Positions 41,997 to 51,723 of a stretch of DNA of 64,000 nt are shown here, one piece after another (within the stretch, counting starts at the first letter, position 1; the number at the start of each line of letters is the position of its first letter). The translations under genes and the position numbers were made by a program. The DNA comes from Acidobacteriota bacterium. GTDB taxonomy: Bacteria; Acidobacteriota; Thermoanaerobaculia; UBA5066. Location: the NCBI GenBank assembly GCA_029781975.1, contig JAKOVQ010000017.1, forward strand, positions 62,001 to 126,000, given 5' to 3'. The notes below the pieces were generated by a model that was not told where the DNA came from, searched no databases, and saw only the letters and a list, made by a program, of their open reading frames with translations.

Positions 41997-44900
41997 ATGG
42001 CCTCGGACTTCGTCCACCTCCACCTGCACACGCAGTATTCGCTCCTCGACGGGGCGAACCGGCTCAAGGAGCTGGTCCGGCACGTCGGGAAGAGCGGCAT
42101 GACCTCCGTGGCGATGACCGACCACGGGAACATGTTCGGCGCCTTCGAGATGCAGAACGAGGCGCTCGAGCACGGGATCAAGCCGATCCTCGGCGTCGAG
42201 GCCTACGTCGCGCCCGGCTCCCGCCGCGACCGCGAGGCGGTGAAGACGGTGGACGGCGAGGGGAACAGCTACCACCTCACCCTGCTCGTCGAGACGCCCG
42301 ACGGCTACCGGAACCTCTCGCGGCTCGTCTCGGAGGCCTTCCTGTCGGGCTTCTACTACAAGCCGCGGATGGACTGGGAGCTCCTCGAGAGGTACCACGA
42401 AGGGATCATCGCGCTCTCGGGCTGCCTCAAGTCCGAGGTGTCGCAGCGCCTCCTGGCGGGCGACTTCGGCGGCGCGAAGCAGACCGCGCTCCGCTACCGG
42501 GAGCTGTTCGGCCCGGACCGCTACTTCATCGAGGTGATGGACCACGGCCTCCCGGACCAGCGCCGGATCCTCCCCGACCTCTTCCGGCTCTCGAAGGAGA
42601 CCGGGATCCCCGCCGTCGCGACGAACGACTCGCACTACCTCGCCCGTGAGGACGCGGAGGCCCAGGACGTCCTCCTCTGCATCGGGATGGGGAAGACGCT
42701 CAAGGACGCCAAGCGGATGAAGTTCTACAACTCGGAGTTCTACGTGAAGAACCCCGACGAGATGAAGGACGCCTTCCGCTCCTGGTCGCTCGAGGCCGTC
42801 ACGAACACCGCCGCGGTGGCGGAGCGCGTCACGCCGAAGGTCATCGTCGACACGTCCCTCAAGCTCCCGACGTTCCCGCTCCCGGAGGGGGTCACGAGCG
42901 CCGACGACTACCTGGAGGAGCTGGCCCGGGAGGGCCTCGAGAGGCGTCTCGCCCCCCTCGGGGAGATCCTGGCCGCGGGCCGGACGCGGCACCCGCGCCC
43001 GGACTACGACGAGCGGCTCGCCTGGGAGCTCTCGGTCATCCGGGGGATGGGCCTCTCGGCGTACTTCCTCATCGTCTGGGACTTCATCAAGTACGCCCGC
43101 GACAGCCGGATCCCGGTGGGCCCCGGCCGCGGCAGCGCCGCCGGCTCGCTCGTCGCCTGGACGCTCGGGATCACCGAGGTCGACCCGCTCCGCTACGACC
43201 TCCTCTTCGAGCGGTTCCTCAACCCAGATCGCGTCTCGATGCCCGACATCGACGTCGACCTCTGCGAGCGGCGCCGGGGCGAGGTCATCGAGTACGTGAA
43301 GCGGAAGTACGGCCGCGACAACGTCGGGCAGATCATCACGTTCAACTCGATGAAGGCCCGGGCCGTCATCCGGGACGTGGGGCGCGTCCTCGACGTCCCG
43401 CTGCAGGAGGTGAACAAGCTCTGCTCGCTCATCCCGGCCAACCCCGGCAAGCCGACCACCCTCGCCGAGGCGAGACGGGACGTGAAGGAGCTGTCGGACG
43501 CGCTCTCGGGGAACGAGCAGTACCGGCGCCTGTTCGACCTCGGCGAGCGGCTCGAGGGGGTCTCCCGCCACGCGGGCGTCCACGCGGCGGGGGTGCTCAT
43601 CGCGCCCAAGCCGCTGATGGAGTACCTCCCCCTCTACAAGAACAACAACGACGAGATCACGACCCAGTACGAGATGAAGTCCGTCGACCGGATGGGGCTC
43701 CTGAAGATGGACTTCCTGGGGCTGATCACCCTCACGATCCTCGACGACGCCGTCCGCTGGGTCGAGAGGCGGACGGGGAGGAGGATCGACCTCGAGTCGA
43801 TCCCGCTCAACGACCCGGAGGTCTTCCGGCTCTTCTCGGAAGGGCGGACGGACGCGGTCTTCCAGTTCGAGTCGTCGGGGATGCGCGACCTCCTTCGCCG
43901 GGCGCAGCCCGCCGTCTTCGGCGACCTCGCGGCGCTCAACGCCCTCTACAGGCCGGGCGCCCTCGACGCGGGGACGGTGGAGGTCTACATCGAGCGGAGG
44001 AGGGGGAAGAAGTTCGACTACCCGCTCCCCCAGCTCGAGCCGATCCTCTCCGACACCTACGGGGTCCTCGTCTACCAGGAGCAGGTGATGCTGGCCGCGA
44101 GGGCGGTGGCCGGCTACACGCCCGGCGAGGCCGACAAGCTCCGCAAGGCGATCGGGAAGAAGGACGAGAACCTCCTCAAGGCGGAAGGGGAGAAGTTCAT
44201 CTCGAAGGCGGTCAAGCACGGGACGCCGAAGAGGAAGGCGGAGGAGCTCTGGGCGCTGATCCTCCCGTTCGGCCGGTACGGGTTCAACAAGTCGCACTCG
44301 GTCGTCTACGCGCTGCTCGCGTACCGGACCGCGTGGATGAAGGTCCACCACCCGCTCGAGTTCATGGCCGCGACGCTGACCGCCGCATCGGCGAAGTCCG
44401 ACGAGGTGGTCAAGTACGTCAACAGCTGCCGCGACATGAAGATCTCGGTCCTCCCGCCCGACGTGAACCGGTCCGACCTCTCGTTCTCCCCCGACGGGGA
44501 CGCGATCCGCTTCGGCCTCGGGGCTGTGAAGGGGGTGGGGGAGGGGGCGGTCGCCTCCGTCCTGGCGGCGCGCGCCGACGGCGGCCCGTTCACCTCCCTG
44601 ACCGACTTCTGCTGCCGGGTCGACTCCCGCCTCAACAACCGCAAGGTGATCGAGGCCCTGATCCGCTCCGGCTCCTTCGACTCGCTCGGACGGTCGCGGT
44701 CGACCCTCGCCTCGGGCCTCGACTCCGCGCTCGAGGTGGCCGCCGCCGAGCGGAGGGCGCGCGAGTCGGGGCAGGGAGGGCTCTTCGCGGACGACGTCGC
44801 CACGGACCATCGGGACCGGTTCGGGGACGAGGAGGAGTGGACGGCGGACGAGCGGATCAGGTTCGAGAAGGAGACCCTCGGGTTCTACATCACCGGGCAC

Positions 44901-45539
44901 CCGCTCGCGCGGTTCGAGGAGGAGATCCTCCTGTTCGGCGACGTCGTGGTCGACGGCGCCGCCGAGAAGCTCGACCAGAGCGTCCGGATCGTCGGCCTCG
45001 TCGCGTCGCTGAAGAAGAACCAGATCAAGAAGGGCCAGAACGAGGGGAAGCTGATGGCGAAGGCGGTCCTCGAGGACCTCACCGGCTCGGTGCCGATGAC
45101 GATCTTCGCCTCCGTCCTCGACAAGGTGGGCAGCTGGCTCGTGGAGGGGACGCCGGTCCTCGTCACGGGCGTAATCCGGTCGGTGTCGGCCCCCGGGGCC
45201 CCGGAGCCCGACGGCGAGGGCGGGGCGGCCGTGCCGGTCGAGGTGATCGCGAGGGACATCCAGCCCCTGGAGGGCCTTCGCGAGGCCGCGGCCCGGGAGG
45301 TCCGGATCGTCACTCCGGCGCAGGGAGTCCTCGACGAGACCCTCGCCGCGGTCCGTCATCTCCTCCAGGACTCTCCGGGGACGATCCCGGTCTCGATGGA
45401 GGTCCGGCGTCCCGGCCAGTACGAGGTCGTGGTGAAGCTCGCGCCCCGCTACGCCGTCCGCCCGACTCCGGCGCTGACCTCGGGGCTGGAGAACCTCCTC
45501 GGCCCGAAGTCGGTCCGCTACCTCTACGCCGTCGCGTGA
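41997..45539 (+). CDS. dnaE: DNA polymerase III alpha subunit
   Basis: Catalytic subunit of the replicative polymerase, 1180 residues, typical DnaE1 length. The N-terminal PHP domain has FVHLHLHTQYSLLDGA and AMTDHGNMFGAFE. The palm has GPGRGSAAGSLVAWTLGI and the catalytic aspartates in MPDIDVDLCERRR. Later come the finger segment GYTPGEADKLRKAIGKK, FGFNKSH-like RYGFNKSHSVVYALLAY, the (HhH)2 region and a C-terminal OB-fold (VRIVGLVASLKKNQIKKG). First gene of dnaE-cca-unknown-rsmD-metK; its stop overlaps the next GTG. Confidence 0.96.
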   Translation: MASDFVHLHLHTQYSLLDGANRLKELVRHVGKSGMTSVAMTDHGNMFGAFEMQNEALEHGIKPILGVEAYVAPGSRRDREAVKTVDGEGNSYHLTLLVETPDGYRNLSRLVSEAFLSGFYYKPRMDWELLERYHEGIIALSGCLKSEVSQRLLAGDFGGAKQTALRYRELFGPDRYFIEVMDHGLPDQRRILPDLFRLSKETGIPAVATNDSHYLAREDAEAQDVLLCIGMGKTLKDAKRMKFYNSEFYVKNPDEMKDAFRSWSLEAVTNTAAVAERVTPKVIVDTSLKLPTFPLPEGVTSADDYLEELAREGLERRLAPLGEILAAGRTRHPRPDYDERLAWELSVIRGMGLSAYFLIVWDFIKYARDSRIPVGPGRGSAAGSLVAWTLGITEVDPLRYDLLFERFLNPDRVSMPDIDVDLCERRRGEVIEYVKRKYGRDNVGQIITFNSMKARAVIRDVGRVLDVPLQEVNKLCSLIPANPGKPTTLAEARRDVKELSDALSGNEQYRRLFDLGERLEGVSRHAGVHAAGVLIAPKPLMEYLPLYKNNNDEITTQYEMKSVDRMGLLKMDFLGLITLTILDDAVRWVERRTGRRIDLESIPLNDPEVFRLFSEGRTDAVFQFESSGMRDLLRRAQPAVFGDLAALNALYRPGALDAGTVEVYIERRRGKKFDYPLPQLEPILSDTYGVLVYQEQVMLAARAVAGYTPGEADKLRKAIGKKDENLLKAEGEKFISKAVKHGTPKRKAEELWALILPFGRYGFNKSHSVVYALLAYRTAWMKVHHPLEFMAATLTAASAKSDEVVKYVNSCRDMKISVLPPDVNRSDLSFSPDGDAIRFGLGAVKGVGEGAVASVLAARADGGPFTSLTDFCCRVDSRLNNRKVIEALIRSGSFDSLGRSRSTLASGLDSALEVAAAERRARESGQGGLFADDVATDHRDRFGDEEEWTADERIRFEKETLGFYITGHPLARFEEEILLFGDVVVDGAAEKLDQSVRIVGLVASLKKNQIKKGQNEGKLMAKAVLEDLTGSVPMTIFASVLDKVGSWLVEGTPVLVTGVIRSVSAPGAPEPDGEGGAAVPVEVIARDIQPLEGLREAAAREVRIVTPAQGVLDETLAAVRHLLQDSPGTIPVSMEVRRPGQYEVVVKLAPRYAVRPTPALTSGLENLLGPKSVRYLYAVA

Positions 45540-46447
45540 CCACGCACCCGTCTCCGTCGGCCGTGGCGGGGGAGTCCCTGCACGTCCTCGCCGTCGAGGC
45601 GGGCCTGCTCGACGTTCCCCTCTGCCTGGTCGGGGGCGCGGTCCGCGACGAGCTCCTCGGCGCCTCCCCGCGCGACCGGGACCTCGTCGCGGAGGCTCCC
45701 CCGCCCGCGCTCTCCCGGCTGCTGGAGCGGCTCGGCTCGAGGCCCGGCTGGAGGCTCCTCGCCTGGCACCCCCGTTTCGGGACCGGCACCCTCCTCTCGG
45801 ACGAGGCCCTCCGTCTCGACCTCGCCATGGCGCGTCGGGAGACCTACCCGCGGCCCGGCGTGCTGCCGGTGGTCGAGGGGCCCGTCCCGCTCCACGTCGA
45901 CCTCGCGCGTCGCGACTTCACCGTTCACGCGATGGCGCGGCGTCTCGGGGCGGACGGCGAAGGGGCCCTCGTCGACCCGCACGGCGGCAGACGGGACCTC
46001 GCCCTCCGCCGCCTCGCTCTCCTCCATCCGGGCTCGCTCGCCGACGACCCGACCCGGGCCTTCCGGGCCGCCCGCTATGCGGGCCGCCTCGGCTTCACGA
46101 TCGAGGAATCGGGATTCGGCGACGCCCTCGAGCGGAGCCGCAGGGCGGGCGCCTGGACGAACGTCTCGGGGGACCGGCTGCGCCGGAGCATCGAGGAGCT
46201 GCTCCGGGAGGAGGACGCGGCCGTCGCCGCCGCTCTGCGCGAGATCCGGTTCTGGGGCATCCTCGCGGACGTGGTGCCCGGCTGGAACGCCGCGACGGTC
46301 GACCCCGAAGGCGTCGCCTCGGCGCCGACGCTGGTCGCGAGGTGGCGTCGTCTCCTTCCGGCGGCACCTGCGCTGAGACGGCAGGTCGCGTCGCGCCTCG
46401 CCTTTCCGAAGCGCATGGTCCGGGCTCTCGAGGAAGGACGCGGATGA
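45536..46447 (+). CDS. cca: tRNA nucleotidyltransferase / poly(A) polymerase family protein
   Basis: Class II nucleotidyltransferase adding CCA to tRNA 3' ends or A tails. 303 residues. The active-site loop is GGAVRDELLGASPRDRDLV with the DxD carboxylates, followed by DLAMARRETYP and the RRDFTVHAMA motif that positions the nucleotide base. The RNA-binding head region contains DDPTRAFRAARYAGRLGF. Short and lacking an HD domain, so it could be an A-adding or CC-adding enzyme rather than a full CCA enzyme. GTG start overlaps the dnaE stop. Confidence 0.85.
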   Translation: MTTHPSPSAVAGESLHVLAVEAGLLDVPLCLVGGAVRDELLGASPRDRDLVAEAPPPALSRLLERLGSRPGWRLLAWHPRFGTGTLLSDEALRLDLAMARRETYPRPGVLPVVEGPVPLHVDLARRDFTVHAMARRLGADGEGALVDPHGGRRDLALRRLALLHPGSLADDPTRAFRAARYAGRLGFTIEESGFGDALERSRRAGAWTNVSGDRLRRSIEELLREEDAAVAAALREIRFWGILADVVPGWNAATVDPEGVASAPTLVARWRRLLPAAPALRRQVASRLAFPKRMVRALEEGRG

Positions 46448-47280
46448 GCGGCCTCCCGACGTCGCAGCCTCCCCGGGCCGGGAGCCGGGGGGCGGCACCG
46501 GCGGTGGTCGCGGCCGGGGTCGCCGTGGTCCTGGCGCTCTGCCGGGCGGGGGCTCCCGCTCTCGCGGGCCCCCCGACCTCCGGCTCCTCCGCTGCCGGTC
46601 CATCGGCACCCGCGGACATCCGGATCCTGAACGACGGCGACCCGGAAGCGACGCCGACCCCCGCTTCCCCGGTCACCTCGCCCGAGGACGACGTCGTCGC
46701 GGCGCTCGACGTCGCGGAGGGCCTGGGCCACGGCCGTCTGACCCTCTTCTCCAGCGGGACGCTCGTCCAGGCCACGACGTTTCGCGGCCGGACGACCATC
46801 CAGAAGAAGCGCCTCAGCCTCGACGAGGTCGACGTCGTCCGCCGGGTGGTCTCCGAGGCGCTCGCGCTTCCGAACGACGACTTCCGGTCGGCGGCACTGG
46901 GGACGGACCCGAAGCGGCGCACCACGCTCGAGATCGGACGCCCCGGAGGCGGTCCGCCGCGGGTCTTCCTCATCGACGAGCTCTCCTCCCTCCCGCTCGC
47001 CCTCGGGCGCGCCCGCGGCGCGATGGGCGACCTGAGGCAGCGGTTCCTCGTCCCGGACCCCCAGAAGGAGTGGGACGCCGCGGACGTCGAGAAGGGGACC
47101 CGCCTGCGCCGCCGCGCCGACGGGAAGTGGTTCGTGGTCGTCCGGAGCGACGAGTTCGAGCGGGGGCTCGAGCTCGAGGACGTGTCGGAACGGCTCGAGC
47201 GCCTCTTCCTCCCTCGGGACGAGGTCCCCAGGCTGTTCGACGCCCCCGCCCCGGCGGCGACCCCGACGCCGCAGCCGTGA
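46444..47280 (+). CDS. Secreted or membrane-anchored protein of unknown function
   Basis: A 278-residue protein with a hydrophobic signal or anchor (about 19-40) and a low-complexity Pro/Ser/Ala/Thr linker to about 75. A mixed alpha/beta domain of about 190 residues follows, ending in a Pro/Ala/Thr tail. No family recognised. Start ATG and upstream stop overlap (ATGA), and its stop overlaps rsmD (GTGA), so it is locked in the dnaE operon. Confidence 0.65.
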   Translation: MSGLPTSQPPRAGSRGAAPAVVAAGVAVVLALCRAGAPALAGPPTSGSSAAGPSAPADIRILNDGDPEATPTPASPVTSPEDDVVAALDVAEGLGHGRLTLFSSGTLVQATTFRGRTTIQKKRLSLDEVDVVRRVVSEALALPNDDFRSAALGTDPKRRTTLEIGRPGGGPPRVFLIDELSSLPLALGRARGAMGDLRQRFLVPDPQKEWDAADVEKGTRLRRRADGKWFVVVRSDEFERGLELEDVSERLERLFLPRDEVPRLFDAPAPAATPTPQP

Positions 47281-47834
47281 TCCGGATCGTCGCGGGAAGC
47301 CTCGGCGGCCGGCGGATCCGGGTCCCGCGGGGCATCCGACCGACGACCGAGCGGGTCCGGGAGGCCCTGTTCGGCATCCTCGGGCCGTCCGTCGACGGCG
47401 TCACCGCGCTCGACGCCGCCGCCGGCTCCGGGGCCTGCGGGCTCGAGGCCCTGTCGCGCGGGGCCGCGCGCGTCGTCCTGGTCGAGGCGAGCGCCCCGGT
47501 GGCGAAGGTGATCCGGGAGAACGTCGAGAGGCTCGGCGTCGGGCAGTCTGTGGAGCTCCACGTTGTGACCGTCCGGAGGTTCGCCGGCGCCTTCGAGGGC
47601 GAGCGCTTCGGGCTGGTGCTCCACGACCCTCCTTACGCGCCGCCGCCCGACCCCGACCTGCCTCTCCTCTGGGAGCTCCTCGCCGACGGGGGAGTCCTCG
47701 TCCACGAGCGGGGAGACGACGCGGATCCCTGGCCCGGCGGTCCGCGGCCGTTCGATCGCCGCCGATTCGGCGAGACGCGGCTGGTGCTCTATCGCCGACC
47801 CCCCGGCGTTGACCCGCCTCGAACGGGGGCCTAG
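47277..47834 (+). CDS. rsmD: 16S rRNA (guanine-966-N2)-methyltransferase
   Basis: SAM-dependent modification of G966 in 16S rRNA. 185 residues. N-terminus [31 protein letters not shown]-like (split here: [14 protein letters not shown] then [15 protein letters not shown]), SAM motif [19 protein letters not shown], and the catalytic tetrapeptide DPPY in [11 protein letters not shown] (NPPF/DPPY motif). GTG at 47277 overlaps the upstream stop. Confidence 0.9.
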   Translation: MIRIVAGSLGGRRIRVPRGIRPTTERVREALFGILGPSVDGVTALDAAAGSGACGLEALSRGAARVVLVEASAPVAKVIRENVERLGVGQSVELHVVTVRRFAGAFEGERFGLVLHDPPYAPPPDPDLPLLWELLADGGVLVHERGDDADPWPGGPRPFDRRRFGETRLVLYRRPPGVDPPRTGA

Positions 47835-47851
47835 ACTTCGGGGTTCAGCAT

Positions 47852-47869
47852 CGGCGTCCCAGGACGCCG
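47852..47869 (+). other. Stem-loop in the rsmD-metK gap
   Basis: CGGCGTCC and GGACGCCG form an 8-bp inverted repeat separated by CA, just before the metK ribosome-binding region. It could be a processing or translational-control hairpin; it does not match a SAM riboswitch consensus that I can recognise. Confidence 0.4.
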
Positions 47870-47883
47870 GAACGGGAGACTCG

Positions 47884-49050
47884 ATGCCGACTCCGCGCAC
47901 GCTCTTCACCTCCGAGTCCGTGACCGAGGGTCATCCGGACAAGATCGCCGACCAGATCTCCGACGCCATCCTCGACGCCATCCTCCGGGACGACCCGCAG
48001 GGGCGCGTCGCCTGCGAGACGCTGGTCACGACCGGGACCGCCTTCATCGCCGGTGAGATCACGACCCGGACCTACGCCGACATCCCGCAGATCGTCCGGG
48101 ACACCATCAGGGACGTGGGCTACACGCGCGCGAAGTACGGGTTCGACTACCAGACGTGCGCCGTCATCACCGCCATCGACAAGCAGTCTCCCGACATCGC
48201 GATGGGGGTCGACACCGGGGGCGCGGGGGACCAGGGGCTCATGTTCGGCTTCGCCGTCCGCGAGACGGAGGAGCTGATGCCCCTTCCGATCACCCTCGCC
48301 CACGCCCTGACCCTCCGCCTCGCCGAGTGCCGCAAGTCCCACGAGCTCGAGTGGCTCCGGCCGGACGGCAAGAGCCAGGTGACCGTCGAGTACGAGGGCT
48401 CGCGTCCGGTCCGCGTCGACGCCGTGGTCGTCTCGACGCAGCACGCCGAGACCGTTCCGACGATGGAGCTCCGCGACGCCGTCCTGGGGGAGGTCATCCG
48501 GAAGGTGATCCCCGCGAGCCTCCTCGACGAGAAGACGAAGTTCCACATCAATCCCACGGGGCGCTTCGTCATCGGCGGCCCCCAGGGAGACACCGGGCTC
48601 ACCGGGCGGAAGATCATCGTCGACACCTACGGAGGGATGGGTCGGCACGGTGGCGGCGCCTTCTCGGGGAAGGACCCGTCCAAGGTCGACCGCTCGGCCT
48701 CCTACATGGCCCGGTACATCGCGAAGAACCTCGTGGCGGCGGGTCTGGCGGACCGCGTCGAGGTCCAGCTGGCGTACGCGATCGGCGTGGCCGATCCCGT
48801 CTCGGTCTACGTGGACACCTTCGGCACGGAGAAGGTCGACCCGGCCCGGCTTCCCGGCCTGGTCCGCGAGCACTTCCGTCTGACCCCGAAGGGGATCATC
48901 GAGTCGCTCGACCTCCTCCGCCCCATCTTCCGGAAGACGGCGGCCTACGGCCACTTCGGCCGGCGGCTCGAGGAGTTCACCTGGGAGAGGACGGACCTCG
49001 CCGAGGCCCTCGCGGCCGCGGCCGGCGTGGCGGTGCCCGCGAAGGCCTGA
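47884..49050 (+). CDS. metK: S-adenosylmethionine synthetase
   Basis: Makes SAM from methionine and ATP. 388 residues. Landmarks are [19 protein letters not shown], the ATP-binding hexapeptide region [31 protein letters not shown], and the P-loop-like [20 protein letters not shown] at 47884 is the canonical start; the preceding reading frame overlaps rsmD. Last gene of the dnaE operon and followed by a strong hairpin. Confidence 0.96.
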   Translation: MPTPRTLFTSESVTEGHPDKIADQISDAILDAILRDDPQGRVACETLVTTGTAFIAGEITTRTYADIPQIVRDTIRDVGYTRAKYGFDYQTCAVITAIDKQSPDIAMGVDTGGAGDQGLMFGFAVRETEELMPLPITLAHALTLRLAECRKSHELEWLRPDGKSQVTVEYEGSRPVRVDAVVVSTQHAETVPTMELRDAVLGEVIRKVIPASLLDEKTKFHINPTGRFVIGGPQGDTGLTGRKIIVDTYGGMGRHGGGAFSGKDPSKVDRSASYMARYIAKNLVAAGLADRVEVQLAYAIGVADPVSVYVDTFGTEKVDPARLPGLVREHFRLTPKGIIESLDLLRPIFRKTAAYGHFGRRLEEFTWERTDLAEALAAAAGVAVPAKA

Positions 49051-49075
49051 ACGGCGAACCGGAAGGGGAGCCCCG

Positions 49076-49107
49076 AAGGGCGGGAGGCCGGCAGGCTTCC
49101 CGCCCTT
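49076..49107. terminator. Terminator between converging metK and lptFG
   Basis: Hairpin AAGGGCGGGA-G-GCC with GGC-T-TCCCGCCCTT (arms 49076-49089 and 49094-49107, about 13 pairs plus a G-T) followed by TCTCGTTC on the plus strand. It serves metK and may also block antisense reading of lptFG. Confidence 0.75.
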
Positions 49108-49113
49108 TCTCGT

Positions 49114-51453
49114 TCAGGTCCTGACCCCGAGGAGGCCGTACGCGGCGCCGAGGAGGAAGAACCCGTTGGTTCCCCAGGCGGCGAGGGCCGGGGGAAGGGC
49201 CCCGGTCTCGCCGGCCTTTCCGAGGATCGACGAGAGGACGAGGTAGAGGAGGCCGAGGAAGAGGGCGATCCCGATTCCCGCCACCGCGCCGCGCCGCCCG
49301 TACTGGAAGGCGAAGGGGAGCCCGACGAGCGTCATCAGCAGCGGCGCGATCGTGAGGGCGAGCTTCTGGTGGAGCCCCGTCGACAGCCGGGCGACGTCCG
49401 CTCCGGCCCGTTGGCGGACGCGGATGAAGCGCGCGAGCTGGAACGTCGTCATCTGCCGAGGATCGGCGCGCCCCGCCAGGAAGACCCGGGAGGCCTCCGG
49501 GGCCTCGACGAGCGTCGTCCCGGCCTGCTTCAGGAAGAGCGTCGCCCCGTCCGGGCCGAACGTGCGGGTCCAGCCGTCCTTCAGGAGGACCCCCTTGCCC
49601 GGGACGACGACGGCCTCGGGGGCCTGGGAGTAGCGGGTCAGGCGAAACCGGACGGGGTCGGTCTCGATGACCGTCACGTTCGTGGCGATTCCGGTCTCCG
49701 GGTCGTAGGCGTCGGCCGACAGGAACCGGCCTCCGTCCCCGCGGAACCACGTCTGCCAGCCGTCGTGCACCGGGGTGGGCCTTCCGAGGAGGACGTTCCT
49801 GAGCCGCTCCGCCTCCGTCGACGCCCGGGGGACGATGCGCTCCGAGAAGCCGTAGAGGAGGACTCCGGTCACGAGGGAGAGGAGGACGACCGACGTGACC
49901 GACCGGAGGAGAGAGATCCCGTGGGCGAGGAGCGCCGTCGTCTCCGAGGTCCGGACCAGCCCCGCCACCGCGACGAGGGCCGCCGCGAGGAACGCGAACG
50001 GGACGACGTCCACGAGGATGGGGGCGAGCTTCGCCTCGATGTACGCGAGGATCGTCGAAAGGGGCGGATGGGTCCGCGCGATGTCGTCGGAGATCTCCAT
50101 GTAGTCGACGAGGACGTACAGGACCAGGATCGACGCCAGGACCAGCGCGAAGAGCCTGAGGAACCTCCCCGAGACGTACCGGTCGACGATCCAGGAAGCC
50201 GCGGAGCGTGCGGGTCCCTTCCGCCCCGTCAGGGAGGCCGGGGCGAGGCCTGCCTCGGGAAGACGCTCGCCGCCCCCGAGGGGAGCCTCCTTCGGGCGCC
50301 GGCGAAGGGGGAGCAGGGCGGCGAGCTTCCACCCTTCGAAGAGGGTCCGGTCGCGGCGGACCCGGGCGAGCGCGAAGAGCCCGAGGGCCGTGAGGAGGAG
50401 GTTGGGGAGCCACATCGCCAGCCAGGGGGTCATCGCCCCTTCGATGGCGTTGGCCTCGCCGGTGGCGAGGAGCATGTAGTAGCCGAGGACGATGGCTGCC
50501 GAGACCGCGAATCCCGCGGCCCGGCCCCCGCGGCGGTTCACGACGCCGAGGGGGAGCCCGATGAACGCGAAGACGAGGCAGGCCGTCGGCAAGGCGAACT
50601 TCTTGTGGAGCTCGACCCCTGCCTGCCTCCGTTCGGTCGGCTGCCGGGCGTTCCGGACCCTGGCGACGAGCTCCGGGACGGTCTGCTCCCGGAGCTGCTT
50701 GTCGTACGTCAGCTGGGCGAACCTCTCGCGGGGGTTCGAGTCGTCGAGGAGGATCCGCTGGGTCTGGTAGCTCGTCCGGTCGTATCCCGACGGATCGCGG
50801 TGGGTGTGGTGGGTGACGGCGTCCTCGAGCCGGAGCCAGAGGCGCCCCTCGGCCTCCTCGATCTCCAGGGTGCCGCGACGGGCCAGGGTGAGGCGCTCGC
50901 CCTCGGAGGGGTCGCTCCGGTCCGACACGACGATCCCCTCGAGTGTCCTCCGGTCGGCTGACGCTCGCTCCACGTAGATCCTGCGTCCCGCCAGCTCCGG
51001 CGTGAAGACTCCGGGCTGGATCCGCTGGGCGATCGCGAACGTCGAGAGCTGAAGGCGCATCGAATAGAGGATCCGGTTCGTCCGCGGGACCACCTCGACC
51101 ATCACGAGGGCGGTGAGGATCCAGAGGACGCCCCCCAGGACGCCGATCGGGCGATAGAGCCGCGTCAGGTCGATGCCGGCCGCCCGGATCGCCACCAACT
51201 CCGAGTCGGCGCTCAGCCTGCCGACGCCGATCAGGATCCCGAGCAGGAACGCGATCGGGAGGGTCAGGACGACGATGTGCGGCAGGGAGAAGGCGGCCAC
51301 GAGGGCGGTGTCGCGGAGGGGGTTGCCGCTCTGGAGGATCAGGTCGCTGAAGAGGATGAGCCCGCGGACGAGCATGAAACCGGTGTAGACCGCGAACGCC
51401 ACCGCCGTCGGGGCCAGGACCTCGCGGAGGGCGTAGCGCTCGAGTCGATTCAT
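49114..51453 (-). CDS. lptFG: LPS export permease, LptF and LptG fused in one polypeptide
   Basis: Transmembrane part of the LptB2FG transporter that extracts lipopolysaccharide from the inner membrane. At 779 residues it is twice the family length and holds two consecutive YjgP/YjgQ domains. Residues about 1-345 start MNRLERYALREVLAPTAVAF and contain three N-terminal helices, a periplasmic jellyroll and three C-terminal helices. After a charged Pro/Gly-rich linker (about 350-395), a second copy starts IVDRYVSGRFLRLFALVLAS and repeats the plan to the C-terminus. There is no stop or frameshift between halves. LptF/LptG are separate genes in E. coli. The ATPase LptB is encoded at the right edge of the window. 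Confidence 0.9.
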   Translation of the reverse strand: MNRLERYALREVLAPTAVAFAVYTGFMLVRGLILFSDLILQSGNPLRDTALVAAFSLPHIVVLTLPIAFLLGILIGVGRLSADSELVAIRAAGIDLTRLYRPIGVLGGVLWILTALVMVEVVPRTNRILYSMRLQLSTFAIAQRIQPGVFTPELAGRRIYVERASADRRTLEGIVVSDRSDPSEGERLTLARRGTLEIEEAEGRLWLRLEDAVTHHTHRDPSGYDRTSYQTQRILLDDSNPRERFAQLTYDKQLREQTVPELVARVRNARQPTERRQAGVELHKKFALPTACLVFAFIGLPLGVVNRRGGRAAGFAVSAAIVLGYYMLLATGEANAIEGAMTPWLAMWLPNLLLTALGLFALARVRRDRTLFEGWKLAALLPLRRRPKEAPLGGGERLPEAGLAPASLTGRKGPARSAASWIVDRYVSGRFLRLFALVLASILVLYVLVDYMEISDDIARTHPPLSTILAYIEAKLAPILVDVVPFAFLAAALVAVAGLVRTSETTALLAHGISLLRSVTSVVLLSLVTGVLLYGFSERIVPRASTEAERLRNVLLGRPTPVHDGWQTWFRGDGGRFLSADAYDPETGIATNVTVIETDPVRFRLTRYSQAPEAVVVPGKGVLLKDGWTRTFGPDGATLFLKQAGTTLVEAPEASRVFLAGRADPRQMTTFQLARFIRVRQRAGADVARLSTGLHQKLALTIAPLLMTLVGLPFAFQYGRRGAVAGIGIALFLGLLYLVLSSILGKAGETGALPPALAAWGTNGFFLLGAAYGLLGVRT

Positions 51454-51513
51454 CGGTCTGGAGGCGACAGGGTGGGGCCGCCGTCGGTCGGGGTGAGGCG
51501 GCGCCGCCGGGTA

Positions 51514-51570
51514 ATTCTACGGGTAGCGGCGGTCAGGCAACGTCCGATAAGAAATATTATGTTAAATTTC
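51514..51570 (-). promoter_or_regulatory. Probable lptFG promoter with A+T-rich upstream element
   Basis: The 270-bp gap between parB and lptFG (51454-51723) has no gene. On the minus strand TAGAAT (51514-51519, 5/6) could be a -10, giving a leader of about 55 nt to the lptFG ATG. No good -35. A 24-bp A+T tract (51547-51570), the most A+T-rich sequence seen in the window, lies where an UP element would sit. Confidence 0.45.
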
Positions 51571-51723
51571 GTCGGCAGAGAACCAGGAAACATTCGGAAG
51601 CAGCGGAAACGCCCGGCCCGGATCGCGAGGCTTTCGCCGGTGCCTGCGCGAACCTTCGAGAGATCTGGACCGAGCGGCCTCCGAGCTAACTTGCCTTTCG
51701 GGACAGGGTCAGGCGCGACCGCT

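Noticed and set aside
47835-47883. SAM riboswitch upstream of metK
   Set aside because: Only 49 nt are available between rsmD and metK, with one short stem-loop. No recognisable SAM-I, SAM-II or SAM/SAH core could be traced.
51530-51580. A+T-rich island beside parAB as a replication origin
   Set aside because: No TTATCCACA-like DnaA boxes or their complements were seen in the gap, and dnaA, dnaN, gidA and rpmH are absent. A promoter with UP-like tract explains it better.
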